The position numbers and the translations under genes are program-made. Positions 9,168 through 16,801 of a stretch of DNA of 64,000 nucleotides are shown piece after piece. The notes beneath the pieces are model-generated. The model was not told the origin of the DNA. It made no database searches and saw only the letters and a program-made list of their open reading frames with translations. Numbering within the stretch: position 1 is the first letter of the stretch; every line of letters starts with the position of its first letter. Source of the DNA: an uncultured Oscillibacter sp. (GTDB taxonomy: Bacteria; Bacillota; Clostridia; Oscillospirales; Oscillospiraceae); contig NZ_URDP01000006.1 in assembly GCF_900546705.1 (NCBI RefSeq), positions 1-64,000 of the forward strand. The letters are read 5' to 3'.

Positions 9168-9431
9168 TTATTCGCCGAAGTTGTCCTTGACCAGCTCCAC
9201 CAGGGCGTTGACCGCCTCTTTCTCGTCTGCGCCGTCGGCAATCAGCGTGATGGTCGTGCCCTTCACAATGCCCAGGGACAGCACACCCAGCAGGCTCTTG
9301 GCGTTGACACGGCGGTCTTCCTTTTCCACCCAGATCCCGCTTTTGAACTCATTGGCCTTCTGAATAAAGAAAGTGGCAGGTCTTGCATGCAGACCTACTT
9401 CGTTGTTAACGGTAATCTCCTGTGTATACAT
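9168..9431 (-). CDS. ptsH: HPr phosphocarrier protein
   Basis: The 87-residue protein carries GLHARPA with the phosphorylatable histidine at exactly position 15 and an NAKSLLGVLSLG segment with serine at exactly position 46. H15 takes phosphate from PEP via Enzyme I for sugar uptake, and S46 is the HPr kinase/phosphorylase target used for carbon catabolite repression in Firmicutes. Having H15 distinguishes it from Crh, which has another residue there. The gene is not next to Enzyme I here. Cytosolic. Confidence 0.93.
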   Translation of the reverse strand: MYTQEITVNNEVGLHARPATFFIQKANEFKSGIWVEKEDRRVNAKSLLGVLSLGIVKGTTITLIADGADEKEAVNALVELVKDNFGE

Positions 9432-9501
9432 GATGCAGCTCTCCTTTTCTATACCAAGTCAGACTGAACAGCTTCGCATAGCAAGTCAAATTACTATCCT
9501 T

Positions 9502-9530
9502 ATCATACCTGCTTTTGCTGGCCGCGTCAA
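9502..9530 (-). promoter_or_regulatory. Sigma-A promoter of the HPr gene
   Basis: TTGACG (9525-9530 complement), 17-nt spacer, TATGAT (9502-9507 complement). It gives a leader of about 65 nt before the HPr ATG at 9431. Confidence 0.78.
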
Positions 9531-9654
9531 CGGCGTTTTTCACAAACATTTTAAAATTTCCCCGGGCCGGGAATTTTTCATTTGGTAGTTTAGCCCATTT
9601 TCCGCTGGTTCTATACGGGTTCTTTGGTGTTTTTTTCACCACTTTACCGCTTTT

Positions 9655-9690
9655 TATAAAAAAAGAGCCGCCGGCAGCCACCGGCGGCTC
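9655..9690 (-). terminator. Intrinsic terminator of the perR-rubrerythrin operon
   Basis: A 10-bp GAGCCGCCGG stem with a 6-nt loop is followed on the minus strand by seven T residues, starting 11 nt after the rubrerythrin stop. Confidence 0.92.
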
Positions 9691-9701
9691 GCAAATGAAG
9701 A

Positions 9702-10235
9702 TCAATAGTTCTCAGCCTTGATCTGGAAGTAGGCCTGGGGGTGCTTGCACACCGGGCACACAGCCGGGGCGCTCTCCGCCACCTCCACATGGCCGCAGTT
9801 GCGGCAGAACCACATGACCTTCTCGCCCTTCTTGAAGACCTCACCCTTCTTCAGGTTGTCCAGCAGCTTCAAATACCGCTCCTCATGGGTCTTTTCAATC
9901 TTGGCCACACCCTCGAACTGGGCGGCCAGGGCCAGGAAGCCCTCCTCCTCGGCGGTGCGGGCCATCTCGGCATACATCTGGGTCCACTCCTCGTTCTCGC
10001 CGGCGGCAGCGGCCACCAGGTTGGCCTCAGTGTTGCCGATGCCGGAGAGGGCCTTGAACCACAGCTTGGCGTGCTCTTTCTCATTGAGCGCCGTCTCCTG
10101 GAAGATGGCGGCGATCTGCTCGTAGCCTTCCTTCTTTGCCTGGCTTGCGAAATAATCGTACTTGTTGCGGGCCTGGGACTCCCCCGCAAATGCCTTCCAC
10201 AGATTGGCTTCCGTCTTGCTGCCCTTGAGTTCCAT
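9702..10235 (-). CDS. rbr: Rubrerythrin
   Basis: I take the ATG at 10233-10235 ([16 protein letters not shown]) behind GGGGAA; the 26 residues available upstream do not look coding. The 177-residue protein has a four-helix diiron ferritin-like domain with the expected glutamates ([42 protein letters not shown]) and a C-terminal rubredoxin domain with two CxxC pairs (WFCRNCGH and CPVCKHP). Rubrerythrin reduces hydrogen peroxide with electrons from rubredoxin/NADH in anaerobes. It is co-transcribed behind the PerR gene, which supports the peroxide-defence role. Confidence 0.96.
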   Translation of the reverse strand: MELKGSKTEANLWKAFAGESQARNKYDYFASQAKKEGYEQIAAIFQETALNEKEHAKLWFKALSGIGNTEANLVAAAAGENEEWTQMYAEMARTAEEEGFLALAAQFEGVAKIEKTHEERYLKLLDNLKKGEVFKKGEKVMWFCRNCGHVEVAESAPAVCPVCKHPQAYFQIKAENY

Positions 10236-10261
10236 GTCTGTTTCCCCTTTCAAAAATAGAT

Positions 10262-10651
10262 TTAAGTGCTTCCCTGCTCCGCCGCACAGGCGGGGCAAAG
10301 TCCGAAAAAACACAGGCTGTGATACTCCACCACCCGTCCGTCCCCCGATGTCAGGGCATCCAGGGACGCATCGTAGGCAATGGGCAAATCCGACACGGCG
10401 CCGCAGCGCACGCAGCGAAAATGGGTATGGGGCTGGGTGACTGCGTCAAACCGGGCTACAGGTCCCGGCAGTTCCATGATCCGTCCCTCCTGGGCCATCT
10501 GCCGCAGGTTCCGGTACACGGTGCCCAGGCTCAGCCGGGGCATTTGGGGTTTGAGGTGCTCATAGACCATCTCGGCGGTGGGGTGCTCCGCCGTAGCACA
10601 AACGGCCTGATAAATCTGCTCCCGCTGGCGGGAAAATCGGCGCTCCTGCAT
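10262..10651 (-). CDS. perR: Fur-family peroxide regulator, PerR type
   Basis: A 129-residue Fur-family protein: winged helix ([25 protein letters not shown]), then the metal-sensing region [18 protein letters not shown] and a second CxxC (CPACA). The four cysteines form the structural zinc site. The D and HxH residues fit the regulatory metal site. I prefer PerR to Fur or Zur because it is directly upstream (26 bp) of rubrerythrin and its own promoter has a PerR-box-like palindrome. PerR represses peroxide genes and is inactivated by metal-catalysed histidine oxidation. Confidence 0.87.
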   Translation of the reverse strand: MQERRFSRQREQIYQAVCATAEHPTAEMVYEHLKPQMPRLSLGTVYRNLRQMAQEGRIMELPGPVARFDAVTQPHTHFRCVRCGAVSDLPIAYDASLDALTSGDGRVVEYHSLCFFGLCPACAAEQGST

Positions 10652-10666
10652 ATCCCGCCTCCTTAA

Positions 10667-10681
10667 TTGTAATAATTACTG
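10667..10681. promoter_or_regulatory. PerR-box-like operator
   Basis: TTGTAATAATTACTG, with an internal GTAAT-A-ATTAC palindrome, matches the Bacillus PerR consensus TTATAATnATTATAA at 11 of 14 informative positions. It lies just downstream of the perR -10 box, so a bound repressor would block transcription initiation: likely autoregulation. Confidence 0.7.
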
Positions 10682-10686
10682 ATATT

Positions 10687-10715
10687 GTTATAGCACAACT
10701 TTTTGAAATGTGCAA
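10687..10715 (-). promoter_or_regulatory. Sigma-A promoter of the perR-rubrerythrin operon
   Basis: TTGCAC (10710-10715 complement), 17-nt spacer, TATAAC (10687-10692 complement); the predicted start falls at the edge of the PerR box. Confidence 0.75.
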
Positions 10716-10735
10716 GTATTTTTTCAGTTTTTTCC

Positions 10736-10788
10736 GCTGCTAATTTGCAGCGGAGCGCAAACAATACCCTTGGGTATCGCGCAACGAT
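10736..10788. repeat. Two adjacent short hairpins in the lipoprotein leader
   Basis: CCGCTGC/GCAGCGG arms (around 10736-10755) are followed by ATACCC/GGGTAT flanked by GCGC (around 10760-10788). They sit just upstream of the lipoprotein ribosome site. No T-run follows. They may structure the mRNA leader; no known riboswitch is recognised. Confidence 0.35.
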
Positions 10789-10816
10789 TCTTCCCGAAAA
10801 AGGAGGAGCAACTACC

Positions 10817-11224
10817 TTGAAACGAGCTCTTGCACTGTTTGGCGCGGCGCTGCTGGCGGCGTTCTGTCTGACCGCCTGCGGGCAGGATCAGAAGAACGAC
10901 TCCAACAGCACCAACGACGCCGTCCTGAACGGGACGGATGAAAAGGAAAACACCCACGGCGACGGTCTGATGGGTGACATGGTCCAGGGCACAGAGGACC
11001 TGGCCGAGGACGCCAAGGACGGCGTGGAGGATGCAGCGGAAGGCGTGGAAAAAGGCGTGGACGATGTGACCGACACCGCCGAAAACGCCGGGAAAGCCAT
11101 GAAGCGGTCCGTGGAGGAAGGCGGTGTTTCCTATGGGGAAATGCTGGATAACGCCCGCGTCCACGACACAGACGGCAATCTGAACGACCACGAAAACGCC
11201 GTGACCCCCGGCTGGGACGGCTGA
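10817..11224 (+). CDS. Small acidic lipoprotein with LEA-like repeats
   Basis: The TTG at 10817 is the likely start: AGGAGGAG lies 8 nt upstream and the protein then begins MKRALALFGAALLAAFCLTAC, a lipoprotein signal peptide with an LTAC lipobox. The mature part of about 115 residues is highly acidic and contains a run of amphipathic, alanine-rich segments (about residues 58-100; EDLAEDAKDGVEDAAEGVEK and similar) reminiscent of LEA-type 11-mer helices. It is expected to be anchored to the outer face of the membrane. No function can be assigned. It is monocistronic, divergent from perR. Confidence 0.7.
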   Translation: MKRALALFGAALLAAFCLTACGQDQKNDSNSTNDAVLNGTDEKENTHGDGLMGDMVQGTEDLAEDAKDGVEDAAEGVEKGVDDVTDTAENAGKAMKRSVEEGGVSYGEMLDNARVHDTDGNLNDHENAVTPGWDG

Positions 11225-11235
11225 TTCCTGCGCCG

Positions 11236-11274
11236 GAAAAAACAGGACGGGAGATACTCCCGTCCTGTTTTTCC
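11236..11274. terminator. Bidirectional intrinsic terminator
   Basis: AACAGGACGGGAG pairs with CTCCCGTCCTGTT around an ATA loop, with flanking A- and T-runs, between the convergent lipoprotein and HAD genes. Confidence 0.9.
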
Positions 11275-11278
11275 CGTT

Positions 11279-11932
11279 TTATGCCTGCAAAATACATGCT
11301 TCCAGTTCCAGCGGTGTGTCTGCCAGGAAATCTGCGCCGGCCTCCGCCAGCTCCTGCCGTTCCCGGAAGCCCCAGGTGACACCGCAGGCGCAAAGCCCGG
11401 CGTTATGTCCCGTGTGGATATCCACGGCGCTGTCGCCCACAAACAAAGTCTCCTGTTTCTCCGCACCCAGCAGGGCCAGAATCTGCTCCACCCCGGTGGG
11501 GTCCGGCTTCACCGGCACACCGGGCAGTTTCCCCCGCACCAGATCAAACACGCCGTCAAAAAAGTGACGGATGATTACCTGGCTGAAGTCATCGGCCTTG
11601 TTGGAATACACCGCAAGACGCAGTCCTTGCTCCTTCAATCGCTTCAGCAGCGCCGGAATGCCGTCGTAGGGCGCCGTCTTGTCCAGATTGTGGGCGCCGT
11701 AATAGGCGGAAAACTGCCGGAGCGTCTCCTCCAGCCGCGCCGGGTTCCGGCAGTCGGCCGGAGAGAACCGGGAAACCAGATTGGGAATGCCGTGGCCCAC
11801 CATGTGGCGGAACTGATCCACCGTATACTCCGGCCAGCCGTTTTGCCGGCAGACCCAGTTGCCCGCCCCCGCCAGGTCCTCAATAGTATTCAAAAGTGTG
11901 CCGTCCAGATCAAAAATCACTGTTTTGTACAT
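11279..11932 (-). CDS. HAD-superfamily phosphatase, phosphoglycolate-phosphatase-like
   Basis: Starting at ATG 11930-11932 ([16 protein letters not shown]) behind a GGGAAG site, the product has 217 residues. HAD motif I is DLDGT with both aspartates, motif II is YSNK, motif III is the lysine in VKPDPT, and motif IV is VGDSAVD. The alpha-helical cap between motif I and II is of the Gph/PgmB type. It probably removes phosphate from phosphoglycolate or a similar small metabolite in the cytosol. Substrate prediction inside this family is unreliable. Confidence 0.85.
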   Translation of the reverse strand: MYKTVIFDLDGTLLNTIEDLAGAGNWVCRQNGWPEYTVDQFRHMVGHGIPNLVSRFSPADCRNPARLEETLRQFSAYYGAHNLDKTAPYDGIPALLKRLKEQGLRLAVYSNKADDFSQVIIRHFFDGVFDLVRGKLPGVPVKPDPTGVEQILALLGAEKQETLFVGDSAVDIHTGHNAGLCACGVTWGFRERQELAEAGADFLADTPLELEACILQA

Positions 11933-12010
11933 ATGCTGCTTCCCTGCCTGTTCCGTTTGTTTTTTCACATTGTAGCAGGCGCCGCTTCCACCCACAAGAG
12001 ACAAAGCGAC

Positions 12011-12039
12011 AAAAAAGCCGCCGGACCGGCGGCTTTTTT
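12011..12039. terminator. Terminator at the end of the his operon
   Basis: A/T-flanked GCCGCCGG/CCGGCGGC hairpin 11 nt after the hisJ stop. Its T-run on the minus strand terminates the histidine operon before the HAD gene. Confidence 0.88.
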
Positions 12040-12049
12040 CATGGGCTTC

Positions 12050-12880
12050 TCATGCAAGCGGACACAGTTCCACACCGGCGGCAGTCAGAATGGCCGTCTC
12101 GGCAAAGCCCGCGGTCCGGGCGATCTCGGATGCCTGTTCATAGCCGAAGAGCAGATGCTCCTTTCGGTGGGCGTCGGCCGTCAGGATGATGTTTCCCCCC
12201 ATCTCCCGCCACTCCCGCAGCAGGAAGAGGGCCGGATAGGGAGCAGTCCGGTACCCCCGGGAGACGCCGCCGGTGTTGATCTCCAGCAGCGTTTTGTCCG
12301 GATCGGTCCGGTGCAGGGCCTCCAGAGCCGCGGCACGGTACCGGGGCGATTCCTCGTCAAAAAAACGGCTGCCGGCGTTGAGCTTGGTAATCAGGTCGAT
12401 GTGGCCGAGAATGGTGGGCCGCCGCTCCGCCACCTGGCCTACCGCCCGGAAATAGCCCTCGGTCACCGCCAGGGCGTCCCCGCCGAACATCTCGTCCCGG
12501 CAGGCGGCAAACTGTTCCGCGCTCCAGTCCGCCGCGTAGTAGACGCCCTCCGCTGAGCGCTGGTAGTGGACGCTGCCGATCCAGTAGTCGAACCCCTCCG
12601 GCGTCACGTCCGACCAGCTGTCCCACTCAATGCCCGAGAGCACCTCCATCCGCCCGGCATACTGCTCCCGCACCGCCGCGATGGCCGCCCGGTAGGCGGT
12701 CATATCCCGGGGCAGCACCGCCCCGGCATCGGAGGGGATGGGCGTATGCGCATGGCAGGAAATGCCGAAATATTGAACGTTTTGCGCACTGGCAGCAGCA
12801 GCCATGGCCTCCAGCGGGTCCCGTCCGTCGCAGAAGTCCGCGTGGTTGTGGACGGAGCAGCACCAAGGCGTCCGTTTCAT
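12050..12880 (-). CDS. hisJ: Histidinol-phosphatase, PHP type
   Basis: The 276-residue PHP-fold protein starts [19 protein letters not shown]; the HNH of the first motif, the later [21 protein letters not shown] and LTADAH segments supply the metal-binding histidines and acids. HisJ/HisK-type PHP enzymes remove phosphate from L-histidinol phosphate, the penultimate step of histidine synthesis. Its stop/start overlap of 4 bp with hisIE and its position as last gene of the operon support the role. Confidence 0.92.
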   Translation of the reverse strand: MKRTPWCCSVHNHADFCDGRDPLEAMAAAASAQNVQYFGISCHAHTPIPSDAGAVLPRDMTAYRAAIAAVREQYAGRMEVLSGIEWDSWSDVTPEGFDYWIGSVHYQRSAEGVYYAADWSAEQFAACRDEMFGGDALAVTEGYFRAVGQVAERRPTILGHIDLITKLNAGSRFFDEESPRYRAAALEALHRTDPDKTLLEINTGGVSRGYRTAPYPALFLLREWREMGGNIILTADAHRKEHLLFGYEQASEIARTAGFAETAILTAAGVELCPLA

Positions 12881-13512
12881 TGCATCCGCTCCTGCTTGAC
12901 CTTGTGGTCTACCACGTGGCGTTTTTCCAGCTCCGCCGTGATGTCCTGGACGGAGATGCCCATCTGCACCATCAGCACCATCACATGGTAAGTGAGGTCC
13001 GCGATCTCAAAAATGGTCTCCTCCTTGTCCTCCTTGCGGCCGCCGATGATGACCTCCGTGCACTCCTCGCCTACCTTCTTGAGGATCTTGTCCAGTCCCT
13101 TCTCAAAAAGGTAGCTGGTGTAGCTGCCCTCCTTGGGCTGCGTTTTGCGGCCCTGAATGAGCCGATAGAGGCCCTCGTAGCTGAAGGCCTTGAGCTCCTC
13201 GGAAAGATACACCGGCTGGAAAAAACAGCTCTCCGCTCCCGTGTGGCAGGCGGGGCCGTCCTTGACTACCTCCACCACCAGGGCATCGGCGTCGCAGTCA
13301 GCGGTGATGGACACCACATGCTGCACATTGCCGGAGGTCTCCCCCTTGCGCCAAAGCTCCCGGCGGCTGCGGCTCCAGAAGCAGGTGCGGCCCTCGTCAA
13401 TGGTGATGGCCAGGCTCTCGGCGTTCATGTAGGCCAGTGTCAGCACTTCCTTGGTATAGTGATCCTGCACGATGGCGGGAATCAGCCCGTTTTCGTCAAA
13501 TTTCAGTTCCAT
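12877..13512 (-). CDS. hisI: HisIE, phosphoribosyl-AMP cyclohydrolase / phosphoribosyl-ATP pyrophosphatase
   Basis: A 211-residue bifunctional enzyme. Residues 1-110 are the cyclohydrolase, with the zinc/magnesium ligands in [13 protein letters not shown] and the [11 protein letters not shown] motif. Residues from about 120 are the all-alpha HisE pyrophosphatase ([33 protein letters not shown]). It performs steps 2 and 3 of histidine synthesis. The gene is preceded by a 57-bp AT-rich gap, the longest spacer in the operon, containing an 11-bp palindrome TACAATTTGTA. Confidence 0.97.
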   Translation of the reverse strand: MELKFDENGLIPAIVQDHYTKEVLTLAYMNAESLAITIDEGRTCFWSRSRRELWRKGETSGNVQHVVSITADCDADALVVEVVKDGPACHTGAESCFFQPVYLSEELKAFSYEGLYRLIQGRKTQPKEGSYTSYLFEKGLDKILKKVGEECTEVIIGGRKEDKEETIFEIADLTYHVMVLMVQMGISVQDITAELEKRHVVDHKVKQERMQ

Positions 13513-13529
13513 ATCGTATATCTCCGTCT

Positions 13530-13540
13530 TAATATTACAA
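13530..13540. repeat. Palindrome in the AT-rich hisF-hisI gap
   Basis: TACAATTTGTA lies in the only AT-rich spacer inside the his operon (13513-13569). It may mark an internal promoter for hisIE-hisJ, but no clear -35/-10 pair is seen. Confidence 0.3.
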
Positions 13541-13569
13541 TTTGTATTGGAATTCGTCCCGTTTCACGG

Positions 13570-14325
13570 TCACAGCCGCATCTCCACACCCCGCTCCCGG
13601 AGGAAGCGCTTGAGGTCCTTGATGTCCACCTGGCCCGTGTGGAAAATGGAGGCAGCCAGTCCCGCGTCAATCCCGGGATGGGTGAAGAGGGCGGCAAAGT
13701 CCTCCATCTTCCCGGCCCCGCCGCTGGCGATGATTGGCACGTCCACCCGGGCAGCCAGGGCGTCCAGCATCTCCAGGTCGAAGCCCTGCTTCACACCGTC
13801 GGTATCGATGGAATTGAGCACAATCTCGCCTGCGCCCGCCGCCACGCCCCGGACAGCCCAGTCCATGGCATCGATGCCCGTATCCTCCCGGCCGCCCTTG
13901 GCAAAGAGGCGGAAGTGCCCCTCCACCCGCTTGACGTCCATGCTGAGCACCACGCACTGGTCACCGTACCGCTTGGCCGCCGCACCGATGAGGGACGGGT
14001 CGGCAATGGCGCCGGAGTTGACGCTGACCTTGTCCGCTCCGCACTTGAGGACCCGGTCAAAATCCTCCACCGTACGGATGCCGCCGCCTACGGTCAACGG
14101 GATGAACACCTCCGAGGCCACCGCCCGCAAAATGTCCGTAAACAGCGCCCGGCCCTCAGCGGAGGCAGTGATATCGTAGAACACCAGCTCGTCCGCTCCG
14201 GCGGTATTGTAGAACCGGGCCATCTCCACCGGGTCCGCCATGTCCTTCAAACCCTGAAAATTGGTCCCCTTCACTACCCGGCCGTCCTTGACATCCAGGC
14301 AGGGGATGATCCGTTTGGCTAACAC
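13570..14325 (-). CDS. hisF: Imidazole glycerol phosphate synthase, cyclase subunit
   Basis: A 251-residue TIM barrel starting at GTG 14325 behind AAAGGAGG. The start MLAKRIIPCLDVKDGRVVKG holds the catalytic aspartate of the first strand, and VSMDVKR-like and SGGAGKMEDF phosphate-binding loops follow. With HisH it turns PRFAR and ammonia into imidazole glycerol phosphate and AICAR. It overlaps hisA by 7 bp. Confidence 0.98.
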   Translation of the reverse strand: MLAKRIIPCLDVKDGRVVKGTNFQGLKDMADPVEMARFYNTAGADELVFYDITASAEGRALFTDILRAVASEVFIPLTVGGGIRTVEDFDRVLKCGADKVSVNSGAIADPSLIGAAAKRYGDQCVVLSMDVKRVEGHFRLFAKGGREDTGIDAMDWAVRGVAAGAGEIVLNSIDTDGVKQGFDLEMLDALAARVDVPIIASGGAGKMEDFAALFTHPGIDAGLAASIFHTGQVDIKDLKRFLRERGVEMRL

Positions 14326-15038
14326 AGGCCCTCCTCCTTTAAAACCGTTTTCAGATCCAGCCGCCCCGTATAGAGGGCCTTGCCTAGAATGGCCGCGTCT
14401 ACCCCCATGTCCCGCAGGCGCCGCAGCTCCTCCAGGCTGGAGATGCCGCCGGAGGCGGTGACGGACAGCCCCTGAATCTGCACCAGCTGTTCATAGAGAG
14501 GCAGGTTGGTGCCCTGCTCCGCTCCGTCCCGGGAGATGTCCGTATAGATGACGGTGCCCACACCGGCGTCCCGGAGGCGCCGGCAGAAGTCCACGCCCTT
14601 CTCCCCGGACGTCTCCTCCCAGCCGCTGACGGCCACATACCCGTCCCGGGCGTCCACGCCCACGGCGATTTTCTCTCCGTAGCGCCGGGCCATCTCCTTT
14701 GTAAAGTTAAAGTCCTTCACGGCAGCAGTCCCCAAGATGCACCGGTTGACGCCCATGGCGAGATACTGCTCGATGCGCTCCTGGGAGCGGATGCCGCCGC
14801 CCACCTCGATGTAAAGCCCTCCCTGACGGGCCAGGGCGGCAATGCTCTCAAAGTTTTCGGCGGTGCCGGACCGGGCGCCGTCCAGGTCCACTACATGGAG
14901 GTATCTGGCTCCGGCTTCCAGGAAGTCCCGGGCCACGGCACAGGGGTCCGTGCCGTAGACGGTCATCTGGTCGTAATCTCCCTGGTACAGCCGTACCACC
15001 TGTCCGCCCCGCAGGTCGATGGCGGGAAAAATTTGCAT
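14319..15038 (-). CDS. hisA: HisA, ProFAR isomerase
   Basis: The correct start is the ATG at 15036-15038 (MQIFPAIDLRGGQVVRLYQG), since all HisA proteins begin at this point; the product has 239 residues. The aspartate of AIDLRGG and the D of YTDISRDG are the acid/base pair, and VGGGIRS and SGGISSLEEL bind the two phosphates. It opens the ribose of ProFAR in an Amadori rearrangement. Confidence 0.97.
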   Translation of the reverse strand: MQIFPAIDLRGGQVVRLYQGDYDQMTVYGTDPCAVARDFLEAGARYLHVVDLDGARSGTAENFESIAALARQGGLYIEVGGGIRSQERIEQYLAMGVNRCILGTAAVKDFNFTKEMARRYGEKIAVGVDARDGYVAVSGWEETSGEKGVDFCRRLRDAGVGTVIYTDISRDGAEQGTNLPLYEQLVQIQGLSVTASGGISSLEELRRLRDMGVDAAILGKALYTGRLDLKTVLKEEGLC

Positions 15039-15096
15039 AGTCTGCTCCTCTCCGCCGCATCCAGGCGGCGTTCTCACGGGACAAAACGTCCCTCTG

Positions 15097-15567
15097 TCAA
15101 AGGTGTTCCTTGCAGGAGATGGTCTCCACATCCAGCCGGAACACGCATACGCTCTCCAGCATCCGCCGGTCAAACGTCCACGTTTCCCGACCGGTGCACT
15201 GGCGCATAATGGCCGCAAGCCCCTCCCGGCACTCCTCCGGGGACTCCACCACCGTTACCGTACCCGTGCCGATGATGCTTTGAAACGCGGCGGAATAGCC
15301 GCAGGGAACCGTGCTCTCGTGCAGGCAGTAACCGGTATCCATCTCGAATCCGGCCCGCCCGTACCGCTCAATAAGTGCCAGCTTGCGCCCCTCCCGGGCT
15401 CCGTGAAAGTAAAGGGACCACCGGCCGTTCCGCTCCAAAAGTCCAAAGTGGAGCGGTACCACGTATACCTCGTCTCCGTCCCGGAGTCCCAGACGGCAGC
15501 AGCTGCATCTAGATGCAATCTCCCGGATTCTGCCCGGGTCTTTCACTTCCCGATCCTCTCGCCGCAT
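15097..15567 (-). CDS. Nim-like flavin-dependent oxidoreductase (pyridoxamine-phosphate-oxidase fold) within the his operon
   Basis: Translation from ATG 15567, 6 nt after AGGAGAG, gives 156 residues. The early part, IREIASRCSCCRLGLRDGDEVYVVPLHFG, matches the FMN-binding split-barrel proteins of the NimA group, as do the central YFHGAREGRKLALIE and the following SVIGTGT-like strand. Relatives bind FMN and some reduce nitroimidazoles, but the native substrate is unknown. It is oriented with the his genes and lies 58 bp before hisA and 11 bp after hisH, so it is very likely co-transcribed. A link to histidine is not established. Confidence 0.8.
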   Translation of the reverse strand: MRREDREVKDPGRIREIASRCSCCRLGLRDGDEVYVVPLHFGLLERNGRWSLYFHGAREGRKLALIERYGRAGFEMDTGYCLHESTVPCGYSAAFQSIIGTGTVTVVESPEECREGLAAIMRQCTGRETWTFDRRMLESVCVFRLDVETISCKEHL

Positions 15568-15578
15568 ATGCGCTCTCC

Positions 15579-16190
15579 TCACAGCTCCCCGAAAGCCTTC
15601 AGAATCCGCAGTCCCGTGTCTCCGGACTTCTCCGGGTGGAACTGGGTGCCCCACACGTTTCCGCGGCGCACCGCGCCGGTGACGGCCACGCCGCCGTACT
15701 GAGACACGGCCAGGGTGCTCTCGGCGCAGCGGCGGGCGTAGTAGCTGTGGACGTAGTAAACATATTCGCCCGGCTCCACATACCGCAGCAGCGGGTCCGC
15801 CCGGCGGATCTCCAGGCTGTTCCAGCCCATATGGGGCACCTTGCAGCTCTGGTCCGTCAGGTCCTCCCGCAGCGGCGCCACCTCGCCGGTGATGAGTCCC
15901 AGTCCCGGGTGCTCGCCGTACTCAAAGCTCCGGTCAAAGAGCAGCTGCATCCCAAGGCAGATGCCCAAAAGGGGCTTCTTCTCCGCCTCCTCCAGCAGCA
16001 CTCCCGTCAGCCCGGAGTCATCCAGCCGGGCCCGGGCATCTCCGAAGGCGCCCACGCCGGGCAAAATGATCCTCTCTGCCCGACGCAGCACCTGGGCATC
16101 GGCACTCACCTGGGCCTCCAGGCCCAGATACCGCAGGCTGGAGCACAGGGAAAACAGGTTGCCCACACCGTAATCCACAATGGCAATCAT
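15579..16190 (-). CDS. hisH: Imidazole glycerol phosphate synthase, glutaminase subunit
   Basis: A 203-residue class I glutamine amidotransferase: IVDYGVGNLFS at the start, nucleophile cysteine in GICLGMQLLF (near residue 80), and the His-Glu pair in GTQFHPEKSGDTG. It supplies ammonia to HisF. Twelve base pairs follow hisB. Confidence 0.98.
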   Translation of the reverse strand: MIAIVDYGVGNLFSLCSSLRYLGLEAQVSADAQVLRRAERIILPGVGAFGDARARLDDSGLTGVLLEEAEKKPLLGICLGMQLLFDRSFEYGEHPGLGLITGEVAPLREDLTDQSCKVPHMGWNSLEIRRADPLLRYVEPGEYVYYVHSYYARRCAESTLAVSQYGGVAVTGAVRRGNVWGTQFHPEKSGDTGLRILKAFGEL

Positions 16191-16201
16191 GACGTTCCTC
16201 C

Positions 16202-16789
16202 TTACAAAAGGCCCTTGGTGCTGGGAATTTCCCCGGCATGCTTTTCATCCAGGGCCACAGCCTCCTTCAGTGCCCGGCCGGCCCCCTTGAACGACGCCTC
16301 CAGAATGTGGTGGGTGTTCTCCCCGGCAAGCTGGTAAAAATGCAGCGCCCCGGGGCAATGGCGCACAAAGCCCAGCCAGAACTCCTTGGCCAGCTCCGTG
16401 TCGAAGGTACCCACCTTGGCGGCAGGCAGCGTCACGTTCCAGCCCAGATAATCCCGGCCGGAGAGATCGCAGCCCACCAGCACCAGCGTCTCGTCCATGG
16501 GCAGCAGAAACTGCCCGTAGCGGCGGATGCCCCGCTTATCCCCCAGCGCCTTGGTAAACGCCTGGCCCAGGGCGATGCCCACGTCCTCCACCGTGTGGTG
16601 GTCGTCCACCTGGGTGTCCCCCCGGCAGGTGAGCGTCAGGTCAAAGTCGCCGTGGCGGGCAAAGAGGGTCAGCATATGATCCAGGAAGCCGCAGCCGGTG
16701 TCGATTTGGCCCACACCGGTGCCGTCCAGGTTCAGTTTCAGGGAGATCTTCGTCTCCAGGGTGTTGCGCTCCAATGCCGCAGTTCGCAT
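16202..16789 (-). CDS. hisB: Imidazoleglycerol-phosphate dehydratase
   Basis: A 195-residue monofunctional HisB. Manganese-binding histidine clusters appear as GFLDHMLTLFARHG, DDHHTVEDVGIALGQ and FVRHCPGALHFYQLAGENTHHILE. It dehydrates imidazole glycerol phosphate. There is no fused phosphatase, in line with the separate PHP phosphatase hisJ. Confidence 0.98.
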   Translation of the reverse strand: MRTAALERNTLETKISLKLNLDGTGVGQIDTGCGFLDHMLTLFARHGDFDLTLTCRGDTQVDDHHTVEDVGIALGQAFTKALGDKRGIRRYGQFLLPMDETLVLVGCDLSGRDYLGWNVTLPAAKVGTFDTELAKEFWLGFVRHCPGALHFYQLAGENTHHILEASFKGAGRALKEAVALDEKHAGEIPSTKGLL

Positions 16790-16801
16790 ATGATTCCTCC
16801 T

